DNA of 64,000 nt from contig CAWCFK010000010.1 in the NCBI GenBank assembly GCA_963794685.1, positions 62,001 to 126,000 of the forward strand, given 5' to 3'. Positions 10,751-20,722 of the stretch are shown here, piece by piece. A program made the translations under genes and the position numbers. A model generated the notes under the pieces. That model was not told where the DNA came from. It did not search any database and saw only the letters and a list, made by a program, of their open reading frames with translations. The DNA is from CAVTWH01 sp963794685. Lineage in GTDB: Bacteria; Actinomycetota; Actinomycetes; Mycobacteriales; Micromonosporaceae. The number at the start of each line of letters is the position of its first letter. Position 1 is the first letter of the stretch.

Positions 10751-11791
10751 TCAGGCGGACGCCCGTCGGACCAGGTGGGTGTCCAGCACTACCGAGCTGG
10801 AACTGGACGCCTCGCCGCGGATGCGGTCCACCAGCAGCAGCGCCATCTCCCGGCCCATCTCCTCGACCGGCTGGTAGACGGTGGTCAGCGGCGGATCGGT
10901 CTGCCGGGCGATCATCGAGTCCTCGAAACCGACGATGGCCACGTCCGACGGGATCCGCCGACCGCGCTCCTTGAGCACCCGCATGGCGCCGAAGGCCATC
11001 AGGTCGGAGGCGGCGAAGATCGCGTCCACGTCGGGATGCTTATCCAGGATGCGGCTCATCGCCTCGGCCCCGGAGTCCTCGGAGAAGTCACCGTAGGCGA
11101 TCAGCCCCTCCTGCACCGGCAGGCCCGCCTCGACAAGCGCCTTGCGGTACCCGGCGAGGCGGTCCACGCCCACCCCCATGTCCTGCGGCCCGGCGATCAC
11201 GCCGATCTCCCGGCGGCCGGTGCCGATCAGGTGGCCGACCGCGATCTGCCCGCCGCCGATGTTGTCGACGTCCACGAAGCTGACCGGCCGGGCCCGACTG
11301 CCGGCCGGACGACCACCCAGCACGGTCGGCAGGCCCCGCTCGTAGCACAGCTCGGGCAGCGGGTCGTCGTCGTGCAGCGAGAGCAGGAGCACCCCGTCGA
11401 CGTGCTGGTTGGTCAGGTGCTGGTGCAGCCGCTCGCGTTCGGCGGGCGACTGCGCCATCGCCAACCACAGCTGCAGCGACGGGGTCTCCGCCAGGCCGGC
11501 GCTGATCCCCCGGACGATGCCGGCGAAGAACGGCTCCCCGAAGACCCGCTCACCGGACTCGGAGACCACCAGGGCCACCGAGTCCGTCCGCTGGGTGACC
11601 AGCGCCCGGGCGGCCCGGTTGGGCACGTAGCCCAGCTCCGCGATGGCCGCCTCGACGGCCGCCTTGGACTCCGGGCTCACCTGGGGCGAACCGTTGACCA
11701 CCCGGGACACGGTGCCACGACCGACACCGGCGCGGGCGGCGACCTCGTCGAGGGTCGGACGCCCGGCGGAGCGGGTGCGCTGGGTCGTCAT
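10751..11791 (-). CDS. cebR: LacI-family regulator, CebR-like
   Basis: A 346-residue LacI/GalR repressor. The helix-turn-helix TLDEVAARAGVGRGTVSRVVNG lies at about residues 13-34 and a periplasmic-binding-protein-like effector domain follows. It is the last gene of the ceb-like cluster, 48 bp after the beta-glucosidase. In Streptomyces, CebR binds TGGGAGCGCTCCCA and is released by cellobiose. Two such boxes precede the binding-protein gene here (17010-17023, 17063-17076), supporting the CebR call. Unlike in Streptomyces, the regulator is downstream of the operon, which would give negative feedback if it is cotranscribed. Confidence 0.75.
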   Translation of the reverse strand: MTTQRTRSAGRPTLDEVAARAGVGRGTVSRVVNGSPQVSPESKAAVEAAIAELGYVPNRAARALVTQRTDSVALVVSESGERVFGEPFFAGIVRGISAGLAETPSLQLWLAMAQSPAERERLHQHLTNQHVDGVLLLSLHDDDPLPELCYERGLPTVLGGRPAGSRARPVSFVDVDNIGGGQIAVGHLIGTGRREIGVIAGPQDMGVGVDRLAGYRKALVEAGLPVQEGLIAYGDFSEDSGAEAMSRILDKHPDVDAIFAASDLMAFGAMRVLKERGRRIPSDVAIVGFEDSMIARQTDPPLTTVYQPVEEMGREMALLLVDRIRGEASSSSSVVLDTHLVRRASA

Positions 11792-11839
11792 GGTGAACTC
11801 CTCGTAGCTGTGGTGAGGTCGCCGCCTTCGGTCCGGCTT

Positions 11840-13273
11840 CTATTCTGCCGCTAGCCCGTTGCGCCGGGTAACCTCGCCATACCACCGGCCGCTGGTCTTG
11901 GGTGTGCGGCGCTGGGTCTGGTAGTCGACGTAGACCATGCCGAAGCGCTTCGAATAGCCCCACGCCCATTCGAAGTTGTCCAGCAGCGACCAGCCGAAGT
12001 ACCCGCGCAGCGGCACGCCCTGCCCGATCGCCTCGGCGCAGGCCCGCAGGTGCTGGTCGAAGTAGTCGACCCGGGCCAGGTCCTCGACCTGTCCGTCCTC
12101 GCCGAGCACATCGTCGAAGGCGGCGCCGTTCTCAGTGACATACAGCGGCAACTCCGGGTACTCCCGGTTCACCCGTACCAGCGTCTCCACCAGGCCGGGC
12201 GCGTCGATCTCCCAGCCCATCGCGGTGACCGGCAGGCCCCGGTTGCGGAACTCCACGTGCTCGCTGCCCGGGTAGCAGGACGGCCTGCGCCAGTAGGCGC
12301 CCGGCACGCTGTCCGGGGCGGGCGTGGCGACCACGTGCCGGCTGTAGTAGTTGATGCCGAGGAAGTCCAGCGGGGTGCTGATGGTCTCCAGGTCGCCGTC
12401 CCGGACGTGGCTGAAGTCACTGATCTCGGCCAGGTCGGTCAGCACGTCGGCCGGGTAGCTGCCGCGCAGCACCGGGTCCAGGAAGATCCGGTTGGACAGC
12501 CCGTCGATGCGCCGGGCGGCGTCGGCGTCGGCGGGCGAGTCCGCGTCGGCCGGCGAGATGGCGTACAGGTTGAGCGTGATGCCGTACTCATTGCTGCCGC
12601 CGGCGGCGCGGATCGACTGGACAGCCTGACCGTGCGCGAGCATCAGGTGGTGCGCGGCGGCCACGCTGGCGGCCGGCTCGGTGCGGCCCGGGGCGTGGTC
12701 GCCGGAGCCGTAGCCGAGGAAGGCCGAGCACCACGGCTCGTTGAAGGTGGTCCAGTTGCGTACCCGGTCCCCCAGCGCGTCGTGCATGAGCTGCGCGTAG
12801 TCCACGAACCGGGCGGCGGTGTCACGGTTGGGCCAACCACCCGCGTCCTCCAGCTCCTGCGGCAGGTCCCAGTGGTAGAGCGTGATCCACGGGGTGATGC
12901 CGCGTTCCAGCAGGCAGTCCGTCAGTCGCTGGTAGAAGTCCAGGCCCGCCTGGTTGGCCGGGCCCCGACCGTGCGGCTGGACCCGGCTCCAGGAAACGGA
13001 CATCCGGTACGCGGACAGCCCGAGATCAGCCATCAGGTCGACATCCTGGGCATAACGGTGGTAATGGTCGCAGGCGACGTCGCCGGTGTCCCCGGCGACG
13101 ACCTTGCCCGGCGTGTGACTGAAGGTGTCCCAGATTGACGGGGTACGACCATCCTCGGCGACTGCCCCTTCGATCTGGTACGCCGCCGTGGCGGCGCCCC
13201 AGACGAATCCGGCCGGAAAGTCCAGTCGTCCGGTGGTTCGCAACCCGAGCGACTGGGGCTGGTAGGTAGTCAC
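11840..13273 (-). CDS. bglC: GH1 family beta-glucosidase
   Basis: A 477-residue glycoside hydrolase family 1 enzyme. The acid/base is E179 in TFNEPW, the nucleophile E381 in YVTENGAAF. No signal peptide is visible, so it acts in the cytoplasm and would cleave imported cellobiose or cello-oligosaccharide to glucose. Its GTG start overlaps the stop of the upstream permease gene (GTGA). Same order as the Streptomyces cebEFG-bglC operon; the symbol is assigned by that context. Confidence 0.87.
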   Translation of the reverse strand: MTTYQPQSLGLRTTGRLDFPAGFVWGAATAAYQIEGAVAEDGRTPSIWDTFSHTPGKVVAGDTGDVACDHYHRYAQDVDLMADLGLSAYRMSVSWSRVQPHGRGPANQAGLDFYQRLTDCLLERGITPWITLYHWDLPQELEDAGGWPNRDTAARFVDYAQLMHDALGDRVRNWTTFNEPWCSAFLGYGSGDHAPGRTEPAASVAAAHHLMLAHGQAVQSIRAAGGSNEYGITLNLYAISPADADSPADADAARRIDGLSNRIFLDPVLRGSYPADVLTDLAEISDFSHVRDGDLETISTPLDFLGINYYSRHVVATPAPDSVPGAYWRRPSCYPGSEHVEFRNRGLPVTAMGWEIDAPGLVETLVRVNREYPELPLYVTENGAAFDDVLGEDGQVEDLARVDYFDQHLRACAEAIGQGVPLRGYFGWSLLDNFEWAWGYSKRFGMVYVDYQTQRRTPKTSGRWYGEVTRRNGLAAE

Positions 13274-14190
13274 GCCTTCAGGGCACCTTCCATGATGCCG
13301 CCGATGATCTGGCGGCCGAACACGATGAACACGACCAGCAACGGCACGACGGCTACCGCGGTACCCGCGAAGACCTGCGCATAGTCGGTGTAATAACCGG
13401 TTCCCAGACTACGCAGTGAAATCTGCACGGTCGGGTTCTCCGGGTCTTGCATAGCCACCAGGGGCCACAGGAAGTCGTTCCAGGACTGCATGTAGGTGAA
13501 GATCGCCAGCACTGCGGCGGCCGGGCGCAGTGCCGGCAGCACCACGTTCCAGTAGATCCGCCAGGTGCTGCAGCCGTCGATGCGGGCCGCCTCGATCAGT
13601 TCGTCCGGAACCGCCTGGGCGGCGTACTGGCGCATCATGAAGATGCCGAACGAGGTGATCAGGAACGGCACGATCACCGCCGCCAGCCGGTTGTGCCAAC
13701 CGAACTTGACCATCATCAGGTAGAGCGGGATGACGCCGAGCTGCACCGGCACCATCGAGCTGGCCAGGATGAACAGCAACAGCGCATTCTTGCCGCGGAA
13801 GCGCAGCTTCGCGAAGGCGAAACCGGCCAGTGTGGAGAAGAACACCGTGGAGACGGTCACCGCACTGGCGATGATGATCGAGTTGAGCAGGCCCTTGCCG
13901 ATGTGCGCGTCCTCGTTGTTCCACACCACATTGAGGTTGTGGAAGAAGTGCGAGGAGGGCAGGAACGGCGGCGGCACCTTGTTCAGCGCGTCGTTGGTCC
14001 CGGTCGCGCCGATCAGCATGTAATAGATCGGGAAGACCGAGAGGATCAGCGCGGCAATGAGCGTGAGGTAGGTCAGCGGGCTGGCCTTCCACAACCCCGC
14101 CCCGGGCATCTTGCGACGGCGCCGGGGGGTGTGCTGCGGGGTGCCGCCGGGGCGGGCCGCGAGGGGGCTGGGTGTCTGGAGTGTGGTCAT
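13270..14190 (-). CDS. cebG: Carbohydrate ABC transporter permease (CebG/MalG-like)
   Basis: A 306-residue inner-membrane permease with six predicted membrane segments and the ABC-binding EAA loop EAARIDGCSTWRIYWNVVLP near residue 210. It pairs with the upstream permease to form the channel of a CUT1-type sugar importer. The ATPase is not in the cluster, consistent with ceb systems that share the general ATPase MsiK encoded elsewhere. An Arg/Lys-rich N-terminal cytoplasmic tail precedes the first membrane segment. Confidence 0.82.
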   Translation of the reverse strand: MTTLQTPSPLAARPGGTPQHTPRRRRKMPGAGLWKASPLTYLTLIAALILSVFPIYYMLIGATGTNDALNKVPPPFLPSSHFFHNLNVVWNNEDAHIGKGLLNSIIIASAVTVSTVFFSTLAGFAFAKLRFRGKNALLLFILASSMVPVQLGVIPLYLMMVKFGWHNRLAAVIVPFLITSFGIFMMRQYAAQAVPDELIEAARIDGCSTWRIYWNVVLPALRPAAAVLAIFTYMQSWNDFLWPLVAMQDPENPTVQISLRSLGTGYYTDYAQVFAGTAVAVVPLLVVFIVFGRQIIGGIMEGALKA

Positions 14191-14200
14191 CGCGGGCCTC

Positions 14201-15187
14201 TCACTTGTCCGAGTTGATCCGGCGGACCACGAGGAAGTTCAACGCGGCCGTGATCAGGATGATGAGGAACAGGAACCAGGCGACGGCGGCTGCCAGGCCG
14301 AGTCGTTGGCGCTCCCAGATCAGCTCGAACATGTACATTGTGACGGTTTGGAACTGGCGGAGCGTGCCGCCCCGGTAGCCACCGGCCCCGGTGGTGAAGG
14401 TCACCGGCTCACCGAAGAGCTGCAGCCCACCGATGGTGGAGATGATCACCGTGAAGATGATCGTGGGGCGCAGCATCGGGACGGTGATCTTCCAGAACTG
14501 CCGCCAGTTGGACGCGCCGTCCAGCGAGGCGGATTCGTACACGTCGCGCGGGATGGACTGCATGGCGGCCAGGTAGATCAGCGCGTTGTAGCCGGTCCAG
14601 CGCCAGTTCACCATCGTCGAGATGGCCGTCCAGGAGGACCACTTGTCGGCCTTCCAGTCGATCTTCCCGACGCCGAAGAAGTGCAGCAGGTAGTTGACCA
14701 GGCCGTGGTCCTTGGAGTACAGGCTGTTGAAGACCAGGCCGATCACCGCCGTCGACGTGACGATCGGGATGATGACGCCCATCCGGATGGTGGTCCGCGC
14801 CCGGATCTGCTTGTTCAGCAGGTTGGCCAGCATCAACGCGAGCAGCAGCTGCGGAATCGTGGACAGCACGAAGATGCCGAAGGTGTTGTAGACCGAGTTC
14901 CAGAACTGGTCCTCGTGCAGCAGCTCGTCGAAGTTGCCGAAGCCGACCCACTTCTGGTGGGCCTTGTCGGAGCCGAGCGGCCAGTCGTGCAGCGACACCC
15001 AGAGGGTATAGAGCAGCGGGTAGACGCCGAAAATCGAGAAGATGACGAAGAACGGCGCGACGTAGAGGTACGGCGAAGCCTTCAGGTCCAACCAGCTGAA
15101 CAGCCGCCGGTTGCGTCGTTGTACCGGATCGGGGGTGGGCGGCTCGGCATAGGCGGCATGCCGGGCGGTGTCGATGTGCACGGTCAT
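14201..15187 (-). CDS. cebF: Sugar ABC transporter permease (CebF/MalF-like)
   Basis: A 328-residue permease with six membrane segments and an EAA loop (ESASLDGASNWRQFWKITVP). Start ATG 15187 is preceded by AGGAGG on the minus strand; the frame is open to 15229 but that part lacks a ribosome site. It is the second permease of a CUT1 importer, between the binding-protein gene and cebG with a 10-bp gap to the latter. Two stem-loops separate it from cebE. Confidence 0.82.
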   Translation of the reverse strand: MTVHIDTARHAAYAEPPTPDPVQRRNRRLFSWLDLKASPYLYVAPFFVIFSIFGVYPLLYTLWVSLHDWPLGSDKAHQKWVGFGNFDELLHEDQFWNSVYNTFGIFVLSTIPQLLLALMLANLLNKQIRARTTIRMGVIIPIVTSTAVIGLVFNSLYSKDHGLVNYLLHFFGVGKIDWKADKWSSWTAISTMVNWRWTGYNALIYLAAMQSIPRDVYESASLDGASNWRQFWKITVPMLRPTIIFTVIISTIGGLQLFGEPVTFTTGAGGYRGGTLRQFQTVTMYMFELIWERQRLGLAAAVAWFLFLIILITAALNFLVVRRINSDK

Positions 15188-15272
15188 CGGGAGTCCTCCT
15201 GTGGGCGACCCAGGCCGGTCGCCGGCCACGCACCCCTACAGATGCGAGGCCGCGGGCTATGGCACGCGAGGC

Positions 15273-15307
15273 GGGTGGCGCCGGTGGACTGGCCACCGGC
15301 ACCACCC
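15273..15307 (-). promoter_or_regulatory. Intercistronic stem-loop between cebE and cebF
   Basis: GGGTGGCGCCGGTGG pairs with CCACCGGCACCACCC over 15 positions with one mismatch and a 5-nt ACTGG loop. It lies in the roughly 200-bp gap between the solute-binding gene and the first permease gene. Such structures in sugar ABC operons commonly raise binding-protein mRNA over permease mRNA by protecting 3' ends or partial termination. Confidence 0.55.
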
Positions 15308-15359
15308 CAGCGGAAGCGGATTGTCCGTACCGCTGTGCTGCCGTGGTTCGGGCTTGCGT

Positions 15360-15379
15360 GTCAGGCCCGGGGGCCTGAC
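15360..15379 (-). promoter_or_regulatory. Second stem-loop just after cebE
   Basis: GTCAGGCCC and GGGCCTGAC are perfectly complementary around a GG centre, 11 bp past the cebE stop. With the 15273-15307 hairpin it makes a double structure that may act as a partial terminator or mRNA stabiliser. Confidence 0.5.
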
Positions 15380-15389
15380 GCCCGACGTG

Positions 15390-16706
15390 TTACTTGGCGG
15401 CCGTAGCGCCGTTCTTCAGGGCGTCTGCCCAGGCGGCGTCAGACGTCTTCTTCTTCTGCTCCACCGACTTGAGCGCGTCCTCGACCGCGTTGCGGACGGC
15501 CTGGTTCTTGGCGCCCAGGTAGACCGGCTTCAGCGAGGTCGCACCGGCGCCGAAGATGACACCGACCGGGGCGTTGTTGAAGTACTCGTTCTTGAAGGCC
15601 TTGAAGTCCGCGTTGTCGTAGGCGACCGGCGAGGACGGCAGGTTGTTGACCTTCTTGAACACCACGAGCTGGCTGTCCGGGCTGGTCAGGTACTTGGCCA
15701 GCTCGACGGCCTCCTTGATGTGCTTGCCCTTGGTCGGCACCGAGAGGAACGAGCCGCCCCAGTTGCCGCCGCCACCCGGAATCTGGGCGACGTCCCACTT
15801 GCCGGCAGCGCTGTCACCGGCGTTGGTCTTGATCACGCCGAGCATCCACGCCGGGCAGGCGATGGTGGCGAACGCCCCGGACTTGAAGCCCGCGGTCCAG
15901 TCGTCGGCGAACGAGTTCAGACCGGCAGACAGACCAGCGGAGATCATCTGGTTGGTCAGGTCCCAGGAGGTCTTGATGTCCGCGTTCGACTCGAGCACCA
16001 GCTTGTCGCTCTTGTCGAAGTAGGTGTAGCCAGCGCCCTTACCGGCGTTCTGCATCAGGATCGTGTTGTAGACGTTGGTCGCCGCGTCCAGGAACTTCGC
16101 GCCCGGCTTGGCGGCGTTGAACTTCTGGCCGGTGGTGATGTAGTCCTGCCAGGTCGGCCAGAGCGCCGACACCTTGTCACGGTCGGTCGGCAGGCCGGCC
16201 TTCGCGAACAGGTCGGTGCGGTAGCACATGGCCAGCGAGCCGACGTCGGTGCCCAGACCGATGACCTTCCCGTCACCGGTCTGACCCTCGGCCCACTTCC
16301 ACGGCAGGAAGTTGCTCTGCAGCGAGGCGGCGCCGTAGTCGTTGAAGTTGACGAAGTTCTGTGCCTGGGACTTGTACTGGGTCAGCGTGCCGGTCTCGAT
16401 GGCGACAACGTCAGCCGGAGCGGTACCGGCGGCGAGCGCTGCCGACAGCTTGTTGTTCTCGTCGTCCAGACCCAGCCCGGTGCCGATCTCCTTGATCGTG
16501 ACACCCGGGTGGTCGGCCTCGTACTTCTTGTACAGGTCGTCGTACCCGAAGGTACCGAAGACCATCACCTGAAGCTCGACTGCCTTGTTCTTGTCCTTGT
16601 CGCCGCTGTCGCTGTCGCTGCCGCACGCGGCAACCGCGAGCGTGAGGGCAGCGGCGGCGGTAAGGGCGATCGTCGCGGTAACGCGACGACGCAGGGTGAC
16701 GCCCAT
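15390..16706 (-). CDS. cebE: Sugar ABC transporter solute-binding lipoprotein (CebE-like)
   Basis: A 438-residue extracellular binding protein. The lipoprotein signal runs MGVTLRRRVTATIALTAAAA to the lipobox LAVAACGS, followed by a Ser/Asp-rich linker and a family-1 sugar-binding fold. It delivers substrate to CebFG at the outer face of the membrane. The start at 16706 is set by the signal peptide; the frame continues upstream to 16853 without signal-like sequence. The tandem CebR-like boxes lie 300-370 bp upstream, so a long untranslated leader or an extra promoter is implied. Cellobiose/cellotriose is inferred from the operators and the GH1 gene. Confidence 0.83.
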   Translation of the reverse strand: MGVTLRRRVTATIALTAAAALTLAVAACGSDSDSGDKDKNKAVELQVMVFGTFGYDDLYKKYEADHPGVTIKEIGTGLGLDDENNKLSAALAAGTAPADVVAIETGTLTQYKSQAQNFVNFNDYGAASLQSNFLPWKWAEGQTGDGKVIGLGTDVGSLAMCYRTDLFAKAGLPTDRDKVSALWPTWQDYITTGQKFNAAKPGAKFLDAATNVYNTILMQNAGKGAGYTYFDKSDKLVLESNADIKTSWDLTNQMISAGLSAGLNSFADDWTAGFKSGAFATIACPAWMLGVIKTNAGDSAAGKWDVAQIPGGGGNWGGSFLSVPTKGKHIKEAVELAKYLTSPDSQLVVFKKVNNLPSSPVAYDNADFKAFKNEYFNNAPVGVIFGAGATSLKPVYLGAKNQAVRNAVEDALKSVEQKKKTSDAAWADALKNGATAAK

Positions 16707-17009
16707 CGTCAATGACCCCTTCCAGGTCGTGATGTGTGGCATTCGTACGCTTTTGGGCAGCACTAAGTAGCTCGCCACCCACGGAGCGAACGGGTTTCTA
16801 CGGGGGGTGTGTTCAGCGACGTCCACGTTCGGACGACCGCCGTTTCGCCACACCTGTACCTATTAGACGGTGCTGGGAACTTCATACTGAATGTCCATCG
16901 CACCGCTTTGAACTGGCCCTTTACGGCTCGATCGGCCGCCCAAACTGGACGGCCGGCCGGTGGATGCCGCTCCAGGCCTGCTTGACTGTGGCCTGGGCCA
17001 CATGACTTG

Positions 17010-17023
17010 CGGGAGCGCTCCCA
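17010..17023. promoter_or_regulatory. CebR-type operator 1
   Basis: CGGGAGCGCTCCCA matches the Streptomyces CebR / Thermobifida CelR box TGGGAGCGCTCCCA at 13 of 14 positions, with a perfect palindromic core at 17011-17022. Confidence 0.75.
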
Positions 17024-17062
17024 TGAGATTGCCGTGGTGTTACGAGGCTGTCAAGGCCCGCT

Positions 17063-17076
17063 TGGGAGCGTTCCCA
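17063..17076. promoter_or_regulatory. CebR-type operator 2
   Basis: TGGGAGCGTTCCCA matches the CebR box at 13 of 14 positions. Its centre is 53 bp from operator 1, about five helical turns, so two repressor dimers could bind the same DNA face and cooperate. Confidence 0.72.
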
Positions 17077-17397
17077 TTTCGTTACAGCACAGCGCGACAC
17101 CGCAATCGACAACTCTCAGTAGTCGTCGATCCGGTCCCCGCCGGGCCGCATCGGACGGATCGGGCCCCGCGCGGGACATCCGGCACGCAGGCTCCCCGAC
17201 GACGATCGACACCCGGTTACCGGCCGTGCTGACGGCGACGCCGGCTACCCCGGCGCACGGGGCCCACGACGGCGACCGGTACGCCGGTCAGCACCGTGCC
17301 AAGCCCGGCTGTTGGGACATCAGCGCAGGTCAGCGCGGTAGAAAGGGATGAAAATTACACCGGCGGTGCGCTGCGGACCCGAAATCGGGACAGCCGG

Positions 17398-17943
17398 TCA
17401 GGCCAGTCGGCGCAGCAGCGTGGTGGCACGGCTGGCGGAGAAGGCATCCGGGTCGTACCGGCGACCCAGCCAGTCGAGCATCGCCTGGTGCTCGCGGTGC
17501 TCCGGATCGGCCAGCACGGCGAGCAGGTTGGCGTAGCCGTACGCGCCGCCGACATCCTCCGGTGGGCAGGCCCGCCCGCCGTCGAGACAGATCGGGTACC
17601 GCTCGTCCACGTCGGCCGGGGTCACCGCCTCCACCTGCACGGTGTGCTCCCACCAGTCACCGAAGTCGTAGGTGTAGCGCAAGAGGCTGTCCTTGCCGGC
17701 CACCGCGTCCAGCCGGGCGTCCAACTCGTCGCGCTGGCCCAGCTCACCGTCCGGGTCCGGGGCGCCGTACTGGACACCGTCGATCTCGAACGAGTGCAGG
17801 TGGCAGTCCAGCCAGCCGAAGGCCAGCTGAATCACCCGGTGCACCCGGTCGAGGGTGTACCCACCGGGGACCAGCACCCGCCGCCAGATCGGCGGCGCGA
17901 CCTCCGACAGCGTGACGTTGAGCTGGTAGATCAGTCGCGCCAT
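17398..17943 (-). CDS. Plasmid pRiA4b ORF-3 family protein
   Basis: A 181-residue protein that begins MARLIYQLNVTLSEVAPPIW and contains YDFGDWWEHTVQVE and the CLDGGRACPPEDVGGAYGY motif that define the pRiA4b ORF-3 family. The family is widespread in actinobacteria and its biochemical role is unknown. Monocistronic here. Confidence 0.85.
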   Translation of the reverse strand: MARLIYQLNVTLSEVAPPIWRRVLVPGGYTLDRVHRVIQLAFGWLDCHLHSFEIDGVQYGAPDPDGELGQRDELDARLDAVAGKDSLLRYTYDFGDWWEHTVQVEAVTPADVDERYPICLDGGRACPPEDVGGAYGYANLLAVLADPEHREHQAMLDWLGRRYDPDAFSASRATTLLRRLA

Positions 17944-18003
17944 AGGCAGACATTCTGCCCGAGCCGGCCGGCGACACGCATCAGGTGACGGCACACTGAA
18001 CGG

Positions 18004-18123
18004 ATGATCTGCATCGCCTGCCGGGAACGCCGGCACGAGGCGTGCCGGGGCGGATCCTGGTGCGACTGCCAGCACCGTGCCCCCGAGCCCACGCCGCCGG
18101 TCACCGGCCCGGCCGGGGAGTGA
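18004..18123 (+). CDS. Small cysteine-rich protein (39 residues)
   Basis: ATG 18004 to TGA 18121-18123. Six of the first 24 residues after the start are Cys or His in zinc-like spacing: CIAC, then HEAC, then CDCQH; a Pro-rich tail follows. The next gene starts 3 nt later, so it is probably cotranscribed with the pyrimidine reductase-like gene. It resembles small zinc-ribbon proteins of actinobacteria; no function is known. Confidence 0.6.
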   Translation: MICIACRERRHEACRGGSWCDCQHRAPEPTPPVTGPAGE

Positions 18124-18126
18124 GCC

Positions 18127-18861
18127 GTGCAGCGCCTCCTCCCCGCCGGTGACGGGCAGCCGCTGGACGACGACGCGCTGCGAACCCTCTACCAGCCGCC
18201 CGACCAGCCGTGGCTGCGGGTCAACTTCGTCACCGGCGTGGACGGCGCGGTCGAGGTGGCCGGGTACTCGGCGGGCCTCGGCGGCGCCGCCGACCGGCGG
18301 GTGTTCGACCTGCTCCGCGAGTACCCGGACGCGCTGCTGCTGGGGGCCGGCACGCTGCGACACGAGGGGTACGGGCCGCTGGTGCTGGAAGATCGCCAGC
18401 GCGACCTGCGGTTGGCGCGCGGGCTCAGCGGGTACCCCCGCCTGGTGGTGGTTTCCCGGCGGCTCGACCTCGCGCCGACCCACCCGGCGCTGGCCGACGC
18501 GCCGCTGCGGGCCACCGTGCTGACCTGCGCGACCGCCCCACCCGACCGGGTGACGGCGCTGTCCGCGGTGGCCGACGTGCTGGTTGCCGGCGAGCAGGAC
18601 GTCGACCTCGCTGCGGGGCTGGCGCAGCTGCGGGCCCGCGGCCTGGCGCAGGTGCTCTGTGAAGGCGGGCCGCATCTGTTCGGGTCGCTGGTCGCCGCCG
18701 ACCAGGTGGACGAGGTGTGCCTGACCATCTCCCCGATGCTCGCCGGGGCCGGCGCCGGGCGGATCATCGCCGGACCGCCGACCGGGCCGCACGGCCTGGT
18801 GCTGCGGCACATCCTCACCGAAGACGGCGTGCTGCTGCTGCGCTACACCCGGCCGACCTGA
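18127..18861 (+). CDS. Pyrimidine reductase family protein (RibD C-terminal domain)
   Basis: A 244-residue protein with the dihydrofolate-reductase-like fold of the RibD C-terminal domain: NFVTGVDGAVEVAGYSAGLG near the start, LLLGAGTLRHEGYGPL for the NADPH site and VLCEGGPHLFGSL near the end. RibD-type reductases convert the ribose of a pyrimidine intermediate to ribitol in riboflavin synthesis, but stand-alone copies away from rib genes, as here, may act on other substrates. GTG start 3 nt after the small Cys-rich gene. Confidence 0.8.
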   Translation: MQRLLPAGDGQPLDDDALRTLYQPPDQPWLRVNFVTGVDGAVEVAGYSAGLGGAADRRVFDLLREYPDALLLGAGTLRHEGYGPLVLEDRQRDLRLARGLSGYPRLVVVSRRLDLAPTHPALADAPLRATVLTCATAPPDRVTALSAVADVLVAGEQDVDLAAGLAQLRARGLAQVLCEGGPHLFGSLVAADQVDEVCLTISPMLAGAGAGRIIAGPPTGPHGLVLRHILTEDGVLLLRYTRPT

Positions 18862-18940
18862 CGACCGGCCGGCGCGCCACGCCCACGCCAGCGGCGGGTA
18901 CGTGGTGTTGATGTCGGACGGGTACGGCAGCATGGCAGCC

Positions 18941-20689
<1,749 letters not shown>

Positions 20690-20722
20690 CCTTCCCCGCT
20701 AGCTTCACAGGAGGACTCGACC

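Larger units (their letters stand above)
16707..17397. other. Regulatory intergenic region upstream of the ceb operon
   Basis: About 690 bp with no convincing gene. The only clear signals are the two LacI-type operators at 17010-17023 and 17063-17076. The part nearest cebE (16740-16900) is less GC-rich than its surroundings, as expected of a promoter and leader, but no good -35/-10 pair was found. The part from 17100 to 17397 shows nothing recognisable. Confidence 0.6.
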
